64,000 nt of DNA from Symbioplanes lichenis (lineage in GTDB: Bacteria > Actinomycetota > Actinomycetes > Mycobacteriales > Micromonosporaceae). Where the stretch lies: positions 124,001-188,000 of the forward strand of contig NZ_JAUZQD010000015.1 in NCBI RefSeq assembly GCF_030709675.1, read 5' to 3'. Shown here piece after piece: positions 57,716 to 64,000 of the stretch. The translations under genes and the position numbers were made by a program. Under the pieces are notes generated by a model. The model ran no database searches, was not told where the DNA came from, and was given only the letters and a program-made list of their open reading frames with translations. The first letter of the stretch is position 1. Each line of letters begins with the position of its first letter.

Positions 57716-58851
57716 CAGTGCGCGCTCCCTTCGAACGAAGCGTGGTACCGGGAGAACTCCGCTCGCTGGGCGTCCAGGAGCGGCGAACCGTGGGGATAGA
57801 CGTTGTCGAACATCGTGACCGGTTGGGGGTCAGGCATGGCGAGCACCCGCTCGCGCAGGCTGAGGGCGAGCGTACGGGCATCCTCGTCGACCTGGCCGAA
57901 GAACTCCTCGCCGGCGATCTCCTGCTTGACGAGGAACGTCTTGAGCCGGCTGATCGGGTCCTTCGCCTTCCACGACTCGACCTCGCTCGCGATGCGGTAG
58001 CGGGTCGGGTCGTCGGAGCTGGTGTGCGCACCCATCCGGTACGTGTACGCCTCGATCAGCGTCGGCCCCTGGCCCTGGCGCGCGTTGTCGAGGGCGGTGC
58101 GCGTGACGGCATAGGTGGCCAGCACGTCGTTGCCGTCGATGCGTACGCCCGGGAAGCCGAAGCCGTTCGCGCGGCGGTAGAGCGGGATGCGCGTCTGCCG
58201 CTCGAGGGGCTCGGAGATGGCGTACTGGTTGTTCTGGCAGAAGAACACGATCGGCGCGTGGAAGACACCCGACCACACGAACGCCTCGTTGACCTCGCCC
58301 TGGCTGGTGGCGCCGTCCCCGAAGTACGCGATGACCGCCTCGCCGTCCCCGGCGCCGGTCTTGCCGTCCATGGTGATGCCCATGGCGTAGCCGGTAGCGT
58401 GCAGCGTCTGCGCGCCGATGACGATCGTGTACGGGTTGAACTTGAACTCGTTCGCGTCCCAGCCGCCCTGGTCGACGCCGCGGAACAGCCCGAACGGCAT
58501 GATCGGGTCGATGCCCCGGGTGTAGAGCACGCCGTGCTCGCGATAGGTGGGGAAGGCCATGTCCTGCGGCCGGAGCGCGCGGCCCGAGCCGACCTGGGCC
58601 GCCTCCTGACCCAGCAGGCTCGCCCAGATGCCCAGCTCGCCCTGGCGCTGCAGGGCGGTGGCCTCGGCATCCAGCCGGCGCACCGTGACCAGGTCCTGGT
58701 AGAGCCCTCGGTACTCCTCGTCGGTGAAGCTGACCGAGTAGGTCACGCCCTCCGCCGTGGTGACGCTGTCGACGCGCTCACCGTCGGGGGTGAGCAGTTG
58801 AACGAAACCGCCTGCCGGGTCAGCCCCGACTTCGCTTTCGCCGTTCGCCAT
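57715..58851 (-). CDS. bkdA: 2-oxoacid dehydrogenase E1 alpha subunit
   Basis: The 378-residue ThDP enzyme subunit has the cofactor motif GDGATSQGEVNEAF...NN, the HATGYAMGI and EAYTYRMGAHTSSDDPTRYR segments, and the phosphorylation-loop equivalent. It decarboxylates branched-chain 2-oxoacids from Val/Leu/Ile, giving starters for branched fatty acids. ATG at 58851 is preferred to 58881 because GGGAGA precedes it. First gene of the operon. Confidence 0.92.
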   Translation of the reverse strand: MANGESEVGADPAGGFVQLLTPDGERVDSVTTAEGVTYSVSFTDEEYRGLYQDLVTVRRLDAEATALQRQGELGIWASLLGQEAAQVGSGRALRPQDMAFPTYREHGVLYTRGIDPIMPFGLFRGVDQGGWDANEFKFNPYTIVIGAQTLHATGYAMGITMDGKTGAGDGEAVIAYFGDGATSQGEVNEAFVWSGVFHAPIVFFCQNNQYAISEPLERQTRIPLYRRANGFGFPGVRIDGNDVLATYAVTRTALDNARQGQGPTLIEAYTYRMGAHTSSDDPTRYRIASEVESWKAKDPISRLKTFLVKQEIAGEEFFGQVDEDARTLALSLRERVLAMPDPQPVTMFDNVYPHGSPLLDAQRAEFSRYHASFEGSAH

Positions 58852-59302
58852 CCGTGTCTCCCTGTTCTCCAAATCGCCCACGGCGGGTGTTGCCCGGCCG
58901 CGCGGCGGACCAATGGTGCGCCGCGCCTGGCCCGGGTGAGGTTGCCGCGCGGCCCGTCGGCGTGATCACAGACCCCGCCGGGGAGTGACGACCCCCACCG
59001 CGTCCCCGCAGATCGCGAGTGACGGCGGCGGTGCCGTCGACCCTCATCCTCGCAGAGAACGTGAGTGGCGCCACAGGTCAGCCTGATCACAGATCTGAAA
59101 TCTTGCCGTCTTCGAAGTGGTGGTTTCGCGCGCGGTGCGGCGATCCCACCTTGTGGAGCATTTGTCCGAATAAGAGGAATTCGTACCGTCACTTCCGTCG
59201 GAACGACGCGTTGCCGCCGCAGCCCGAAGCCCTGTTCATCGTTGCCCCCACTAGCCGAAACGGATCCATGTGGATCTTTGACTCTTGGGGAGGGTGGCGG
59301 CC
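58852..59302. other. Divergent intergenic region before bkd operon
   Basis: About 450 bases lie between the bkd operon and the low-complexity membrane protein gene. TGATCACAGA occurs twice (58963-58972 and 59084-59093). The stretch 59080-59300 is less GC-rich than the surroundings, consistent with promoters. No ORF is supported. Confidence 0.45.
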
Positions 59303-60988
59303 GTGCGGGAGCAACCGGACGACGACGGGCTCGTGCCGCCGATCAAAGTCCTGCGCAAACGCCTCAACGGCGTCTACAGCGCCGAGGGCTTCACCGGCCC
59401 GACCCGTCGTTATGTGCTGATAGTGGTGATGCTGGTGGGACTGGCGTCGCTTCCGACCCTCGCCGCGATCACCGCCGGCTCGAATGAGCTCGCCGAAAAC
59501 CGCCCGCCCGTCACCGACATCCCGTTCATCCCGCCCGTCTCCACCGGCCCGGTCCGCGTCTCCCCGGCGCCGTCGTCCGGCTCCAACGGGGTCGGACCCC
59601 AAGGTCAACAACAGAAGAAGAAGCCCCGCGGGTACGACCAGAGCACCCCGCCCCCCACCCACAAAGGAACGACGACGCCGGGCGCCGGGGTGGCCCCCGG
59701 TCCAACAGTCCCGCCTGGCTCGGTCTCGCCGCCGGGTCCCGCCTCGCCGTCCGGTCCTGGGTCGCCGCGTCCCGGGTCGTCGTCCGGCGCCCGTTCGTCT
59801 GCGGGGTCTTCCAAGTCGCCGCCCTCTCGTGGGGGTGACGGCGGTTGGCGTGACACGTGGCAGTCCGAAGGCAGGCCGGGCCGGGACGAGCCCGCCTTCT
59901 CACGGCGGGACCGTTCCGCGTCCCCGCGCAAGCCGGCCGCCCCTGCCCGGCCCGGCTCCCCGGCCGCACCTGCCCGGCCCGGCTCGCCGGCGGCGCCCGC
60001 CAGGCCCAGCTCCTCGCCGGCGCCCGCCCGGCCCGGCTCGCCGGCGTCTCCGAACTCGCCCAACTCACCGAGCTCGCCGGCTTTCCCCACCTCGCCGGCT
60101 TCTCCCACCTCGCCGACGCCAAGCTCGCCCGCGCCCACCTCGCCGGAGCCGGGCTCGCCGACCGAGCCTGATCACCCGGACGAGCCCGGACTGCCGGACT
60201 GGCCGGTCGACCCGGGCTGGCCCGACTGGCCCGCCGACCCCGGCCGCCACCCGGTAGGCGACATCGACATCCCCGGCCGAACCGACCCGGACGACAACAC
60301 CGGCAGCGACCACGCCAACGACGACGACGCCGCCGGCGACCACGCAGGCGACGCCGATGCAACCGACGATTACGCCGACGACGGTGACGCCGACAAGGAC
60401 AACGCACCCGACGACGTCGATGACAGCGACGACGGCGACGCCGGTCACAGAGACGACGACTCCAACGACGACGACGGAAACCACCACGACTCCAGCGACG
60501 ACGACGGAAACCACCACGACTCCAGCGACGACGACGGAAACCGCTACGACTCCGGCGACGACGACGGCAACCACCACGGTGGCGGCGACGACAACGGCGG
60601 TGGGCGAGGCGACGGTGACGGTGGTGGGAGCGATGAGGACTGTGAGCGTGGCTACCGGGACGAGCAGGACGCGTCCGAGCACGAGGAACGAGCCCATCGG
60701 ACGGTTCGTGCCGTCCGCTCCGACTTTCACCGGAGGTCAGTGATGACCGAAAGCCCGTACAACAGCAAGCAGCTCAGCCCCGCCCACCGGACCCACAACA
60801 GTCACCGCCACAACGTCGTCGCCGCCCGGGCGGACTCGCGGCGGGCCGAGCCGGCGCGCACCTATCGGGGCAGTCACCGGGCCGGCAATCGGCACAACTC
60901 GGACGAAGCCCGGACGCCGGCGCAGCATCGCAGCTCCCGCCCCGGCCGCCATCACGCCGACCCGGGCACCCACCGCCACCGCCGCTGA
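59303..60988 (+). CDS. Low-complexity single-pass membrane protein
   Basis: The 561-residue reading has a short cytoplasmic N-terminus (IKVLRKRLNGVYSAEGFTGPTRR) and one membrane helix (~36-58). Pro/Ser-rich outer sequence with PARPGSPAA and SPNSPSSP repeats, and an Asp/His/Asn-rich stretch with three copies of a 10-residue unit (DDDGNHHDSS), follow. GTG at 59303 is decided by GGGGAGG upstream. From about 60258 another frame is also open to 60743 as a Thr/Pro-rich (TTTETTTTPA) sequence, and TGATG at 60741-60745 links that frame to an in-frame ATG with GGAGG. The true C-terminal half is therefore uncertain: either one long protein or a frameshifted protein plus a small downstream gene. Confidence 0.6.
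   Translation: MREQPDDDGLVPPIKVLRKRLNGVYSAEGFTGPTRRYVLIVVMLVGLASLPTLAAITAGSNELAENRPPVTDIPFIPPVSTGPVRVSPAPSSGSNGVGPQGQQQKKKPRGYDQSTPPPTHKGTTTPGAGVAPGPTVPPGSVSPPGPASPSGPGSPRPGSSSGARSSAGSSKSPPSRGGDGGWRDTWQSEGRPGRDEPAFSRRDRSASPRKPAAPARPGSPAAPARPGSPAAPARPSSSPAPARPGSPASPNSPNSPSSPAFPTSPASPTSPTPSSPAPTSPEPGSPTEPDHPDEPGLPDWPVDPGWPDWPADPGRHPVGDIDIPGRTDPDDNTGSDHANDDDAAGDHAGDADATDDYADDGDADKDNAPDDVDDSDDGDAGHRDDDSNDDDGNHHDSSDDDGNHHDSSDDDGNRYDSGDDDGNHHGGGDDNGGGRGDGDGGGSDEDCERGYRDEQDASEHEERAHRTVRAVRSDFHRRSVMTESPYNSKQLSPAHRTHNSHRHNVVAARADSRRAEPARTYRGSHRAGNRHNSDEARTPAQHRSSRPGRHHADPGTHRHRR
60743..60988 (+). CDS. Possible separate small basic protein
   Basis: The ATG at 60743 is preceded by GGAGGTCAGTG, a good ribosome site, and would give an 81-residue His/Arg/Ser-rich protein (MTESPYNSKQLSPAHRTHNS...). 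It is in frame with the long reading that starts at 59303, so it may simply be the tail of that protein. The TGA of the alternative frame overlaps this ATG, which supports an independent, translationally coupled gene. Confidence 0.4.
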   Translation: MTESPYNSKQLSPAHRTHNSHRHNVVAARADSRRAEPARTYRGSHRAGNRHNSDEARTPAQHRSSRPGRHHADPGTHRHRR

Positions 60989-60990
60989 CC

Positions 60991-61124
60991 AAGCCGCCAC
61001 CGCCCAGGGCCGCCGCGACACAAGCCGCCACCGCCCAGGGCCGCCGCGACACAAGCCGCCACCGCCCAGGGCCGCCGCGACGCAAGCCGCCACCGCCCAG
61101 GGCCGCCGCGACGCAAGCCGCCAT
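60991..61124. repeat. 31-bp tandem repeat, four full copies plus a partial
   Basis: The unit AAGCCGCCACCGCCCAGGG-CCGCCGCGACAC starts at 60991, 61022, 61053, 61084 and (partial) 61115. Copies 1-2 end in CAC and 3-4 in CGC. The period is not a multiple of three and no spacers are present. It lies directly after a stop codon, between convergent genes. Confidence 0.85.
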
Positions 61125-61215
61125 CAGCTCATGCCGCGCGAGAGCCACCCCGGCGGACAGCCCGGCCGAGCCGACCCGCGAGCCGGTCGCGCGCGGGGCC
61201 GCGTACGGCAAATGA

Positions 61216-62436
61216 TCAGTTGTCGTCCGCGAGCCGGTTGCGGTTCGTCTCGATCCAGGCGTCGATGGCGGCGGGGTCGTCCGGGTCGACGCCTTCGGAG
61301 ATCAGCTGGGCCACCGCGGCCGTCTCCGGGCTGCGCTTCTCGCCCGTGGCGTAGAGCCGGGCGAACTCCGGCACCATCTCCTCCAGCACGTCGTCGGTCT
61401 GCTCGGCGGCGGCTTCGGGGAGGCCGCGCTTGCGCATCGCGTACGCCGACCAGGCGCGCGTGACCCGCGGGAGCATCGCGGCGTCGTCCATGTCGAGGAC
61501 CGCGCGCCGGTGGACCCAGTCGAGCAGGAAGAGGCCGGCGACGGCGGGGCTCCAGCGCAGTGGGTCGGGGTCGGGGAGGCTCTCGGCGTGGTCGAGCAGG
61601 AGTGAGAGGCAGAAGTGGAGCGAGGCCAGCTCGTCGTCGGCGGAGATGCGGTCGATGCCGAAGCGCGCGGCTTCCGGCGACTTGAGGAAGTCGCGCAGGA
61701 GAGTCTCGCGGCCGGGTCCGCTGAGCTCCGGCGAGTCGGCCGGGACCGGGACGGTCGACTGCGGGAGGAGGGCGAGCCGGGCGGTGGCCAGGGCGCGGTC
61801 GGTGGCGAGGCTGCCGTCCTGGGGGAGGCTGGTCAGCTCGTCGGTGATCTCGAGGTGCCGGTGGACCTCGCCGCGGAGGCGGGCCGGGTCCTCCTCGCGG
61901 AACCAGGTGAGCTCGTCGCCGAGGCACATCTGGCGGACCTGGCCGAGGATGCGCTCGGCGGGGCCGCCGACGAAGACGTCCTTGGTGATGCCGATGTTGT
62001 GGTCGACGAGGGCGACGACGGCGTGCTCGGGGCCGCCCTCCTCGTCGTCGTAGGCGAAGGTCACCAGGTAGGAGGTCTGGTCGCCGTAGACGTCCCCGTA
62101 CGCGTAGCAGCCGGTCGGGCGGACCCGGCCGAGCTGGGCCGTCCAGGCCGGGGCCTGCGCGCCGCGGCGGACCTCCGCGGCGCCGTCGGCGTCGGGGACC
62201 AGGGCCGCGAAGACCTCGCGGATCGTGGTCGCCGAGGCCGTGCGCCGGCGGGTGGTCGCGCTGAGGAAGCCGCCGACGAACTCGCGCACCGCCGCCGCCC
62301 GGTCGTGCTCGGCGATCGAGTAGACGCTGCCCAGGAGCGCGGTGCCCAGCATCTCGGCGTCCAGGGCGCAGCCGAGCTTCGCCACGTCGCGGGCCGCGTG
62401 CAGGACCGCGTCGTACGGATTCTGAGGTGCCGCCAT
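61216..62436 (-). CDS. Conserved hypothetical protein
   Basis: The 406-residue soluble protein is not assigned to a family. It is rich in Ala, Asp and Glu and predicted mostly helical, with a central VTFAYDDEEGGPEHAVVALVDHNIGI segment. No signal peptide, membrane helix or catalytic motif was recognised. ATG at 62436. It is 34 bases downstream of the GTPase gene on the same strand, so it may act with that protein. Confidence 0.75.
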   Translation of the reverse strand: MAAPQNPYDAVLHAARDVAKLGCALDAEMLGTALLGSVYSIAEHDRAAAVREFVGGFLSATTRRRTASATTIREVFAALVPDADGAAEVRRGAQAPAWTAQLGRVRPTGCYAYGDVYGDQTSYLVTFAYDDEEGGPEHAVVALVDHNIGITKDVFVGGPAERILGQVRQMCLGDELTWFREEDPARLRGEVHRHLEITDELTSLPQDGSLATDRALATARLALLPQSTVPVPADSPELSGPGRETLLRDFLKSPEAARFGIDRISADDELASLHFCLSLLLDHAESLPDPDPLRWSPAVAGLFLLDWVHRRAVLDMDDAAMLPRVTRAWSAYAMRKRGLPEAAAEQTDDVLEEMVPEFARLYATGEKRSPETAAVAQLISEGVDPDDPAAIDAWIETNRNRLADDN

Positions 62437-62470
62437 GTCGCGAGCCTACCGGCGCCGGGCGCCGCGGTCG

Positions 62471-64000
62471 CTATTCCGATCGGACGACGGTGAGCGCCTC
62501 GCGCGCCTGGGCGTACGCACTGAGCACCTCGCGAACCGGCGCGACCACGTGTTCCCGGCCCACCTCGGTGACCGCTTGACGCAGGCGTTGCTCCGCCCGG
62601 CGCTGAGCCCGGCGCGCTGCCGCGTTGACGATCGGACGCAGCAACAGGGCCAGGAGCAACCCGAGCAGCAGCCCGCCGACCAGCAGCAACGTCGGCACCG
62701 GCACCACGCCGACCTGGGGATTGTCCAGTTCGGGCAGGCCGAGGAGGCGGACGACGTAGCCGGCGACCAGCCAGCCGAGCCCGGCGACGGCCGCGATGGT
62801 GAAGAGCCACTGCAGGCCGCCCACGATCGTCCACCAGATCGGTTTGCGGCTCATGCCGAGATCGGTCTTCGCCACCGCGCGGTCGAGCGCGTCGGGCAGG
62901 TCACCGAGCCGCGAGCGGGACGCCGTGGCGAGCGCCGGGGCCCAGACCTCGGGGATCGGGGCGGCTGCGCGTGCGGCCACCGCCCGTACGGACAATCCGA
63001 CCGCCGACTGCTGCGCGGCATCGGGCGCCGGGATCGACGTACGCGAAACAGGCACCAGATCCGTGGAAGGAGCCGGCTCCTCGAGGTGCAGGCGCTTCAA
63101 CGGGTCGGGGCGGAGCTTGCGCAGCCCGCGGACCAGCGGCCAGCCCGTGCTGGCGAGGGCGCGATGCTTGTACGCCCCGGCGGTCGCCTCCGCCACGGCG
63201 GGCACTCCGGCCGACGCGGCCAGGGCGTCGCTGAGCTGCCGTACGGTGCTGCGGTCGATCTCGTCCTCGGCCGCCGGCGGTCCGATCGTCGCCGACAGCT
63301 GCTCGGTGACGGCGTCGAGGTCTCCGGCCAGCCGGCGCAGCGCGGCCTGCCGCTCGGCGACCGTCTTCTCGAGGGCGCCGCGCAGCTCGGTCAGCATGCC
63401 GGGCTGCTTCGCGGAGGTCGCCATGGCGGGCACCCCGTCGAGACCGTCCTCCTTGAGCAGCCGCTTGAGGTCGGTCAGCACCAGCTCGGTGTCGGCCGGG
63501 GTGAGCCGGTCGGCCTGGTTGAGGACGACGATGGTCACGTCGCTGTGCGACTTGAACTGCTTGAGGTAGGCGTTGTGCAGGATCCGGTCGCCGTACTTCT
63601 GCGGGTCGACGACCCAGACCACCTGGTCGACCAGGCCGAGCAGCCGGTCCACCTCGAGCCGGTGGCGCTGGTCGATCGAGTCGAAGTCGGGCAGGTCGAG
63701 CAGGACCAGACCGCGCAGCGCGGCCTCGTCCTCGCCGTCGAGGGCGCTCTCGCGGATGAAGCGCTGCCGGGGCAGGACGCCGACCCAGTCGAGCAGCTTG
63801 TTGGCCGGTTCGAGCGGGCCCCACACGCAAGCGTGCGCGACGCCCGTGGTGGGCCGGCGCACGCCGACGGGAGAGAGCTTCAGCCGGGCGAGCGCGTTGA
63901 AGAGGCTGCTCTTGCCGCTGCCGGTGCTGCCCGCCAGCGCGACCACGGTGTGGTCCTGCGACAGGGCGAGCCGGCTGCCCGCCCGCTCGACCAGCGTGTG
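62471..64000 (-). CDS. Membrane-associated dynamin/YfjP-like GTPase, start outside window
   Basis: The visible 509 residues continue in frame to the window edge, so the N-terminus is missing. The GTPase domain shows G1 GSTGSGKSSLFNAL, G2 region RRPTTGVAH, G3 LDLPDFDS and G4 as NQAD (variant of NKxD). An Ala/Arg-rich helical region follows, then two membrane helices (~355-380 and ~395-425 of the visible part) and a basic helical tail. Such GTPases of the YfjP/Era-like group act at membranes or ribosomes; the exact role is unknown. An in-frame GTG at 63946 is inside the conserved start of the G domain and is not the real start. Confidence 0.85.
   Translation of the reverse strand, partial: HTLVERAGSRLALSQDHTVVALAGSTGSGKSSLFNALARLKLSPVGVRRPTTGVAHACVWGPLEPANKLLDWVGVLPRQRFIRESALDGEDEAALRGLVLLDLPDFDSIDQRHRLEVDRLLGLVDQVVWVVDPQKYGDRILHNAYLKQFKSHSDVTIVVLNQADRLTPADTELVLTDLKRLLKEDGLDGVPAMATSAKQPGMLTELRGALEKTVAERQAALRRLAGDLDAVTEQLSATIGPPAAEDEIDRSTVRQLSDALAASAGVPAVAEATAGAYKHRALASTGWPLVRGLRKLRPDPLKRLHLEEPAPSTDLVPVSRTSIPAPDAAQQSAVGLSVRAVAARAAAPIPEVWAPALATASRSRLGDLPDALDRAVAKTDLGMSRKPIWWTIVGGLQWLFTIAAVAGLGWLVAGYVVRLLGLPELDNPQVGVVPVPTLLLVGGLLLGLLLALLLRPIVNAAARRAQRRAEQRLRQAVTEVGREHVVAPVREVLSAYAQAREALTVVRSE

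Noticed and set aside
60991..61124. Possible CRISPR array
   Set aside because: The 31-bp units are contiguous and nearly identical with no spacers.

Overview
The window is very GC-rich, with dense short-spaced genes, many GTG/TTG starts and few AT-rich stretches. Its gene content is typical of a filamentous actinobacterium, most likely of the Micromonosporaceae (Actinoplanes/Micromonospora type). Supporting traits are a chaplin-like surface protein, a class E sortase, a WhiJ-type XRE/DUF397 pair, CrgA, the fhaA-fhaB-pstP-rodA-pbpA-pknA-pknB cluster and DUF6458. The genus is inferred from gene content only. No insertion sequence, prophage or CRISPR array was seen.

Layout. 1-2394: two secreted proteins, the second a five-repeat chaplin-like protein. 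2632-5380: an acyl-CoA carboxylase/acyl-CoA dehydrogenase operon behind a twin operator. 5498-12333: an XRE/NB-ARC regulator, a MarR-YceI divergent pair, a membrane protein with a basic tail, a PASTA membrane protein and a small conserved protein. 12663-13941: an XRE-DUF5753/DUF397 pair. 14170-17650: hypotheticals, then a TagA-type glycosyltransferase and a sugar-nucleotide epimerase. 17944: tRNA-Leu(CAG). 18222-27109: the cell-wall growth and phosphorylation operon from fhaA to pknB, followed by two DnaA boxes. 27197-31655: threonine aldolase, a LamG protein and an EtfD-type membrane Fe-S oxidoreductase. 31830-36200: crgA divergent from DUF881, class E sortase, a small membrane protein and trpG. 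36319-38704: two CNNM/CBS membrane proteins. 38924: tRNA-Gly(CCC). 39133-45000: an SOS-boxed PNPOx gene, dcd, YciI, a phosphoribosyltransferase, a SpoIIE-type phosphatase and a FadE5-type acyl-CoA dehydrogenase. 45011-50407: SixA, DUF6458, a QorB/HxlR pair, a damaged alpha/beta hydrolase, hemolysin III and an NHL-thioredoxin protein. 50795-55132: a 1,251-residue disordered membrane protein and a 46-residue protein. 55299-58851: a branched-chain 2-oxoacid dehydrogenase operon. 59303-64000: a low-complexity membrane protein, a 31-bp minisatellite, a hypothetical protein and a membrane GTPase cut by the window end.

How the genes work together. Two themes dominate. The first is polar growth and envelope signalling: PknA/PknB phosphorylate and PstP dephosphorylates, FhaA/FhaB read phosphothreonine, RodA and PbpA build peptidoglycan, and CrgA, the sortase and a chaplin-like protein act at the cell surface. 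The second is acyl-CoA oxidation: AccD-type carboxylase, two acyl-CoA dehydrogenases, the 2-oxoacid dehydrogenase, and EtfD, which passes electrons from ETF to the quinone pool. The most notable new observation is a near-identical TTACTGAYGGGTAAC operator in front of both the EtfD gene and the FadE5-type gene about 11 kb apart, suggesting one regulator controls both. Others are a perfect LexA box at the PNPOx/dcd promoter, a three-copy dispersed hairpin element beside both tRNA genes, an alpha/beta hydrolase that has lost its nucleophile elbow, and a giant repeat-rich disordered membrane protein.
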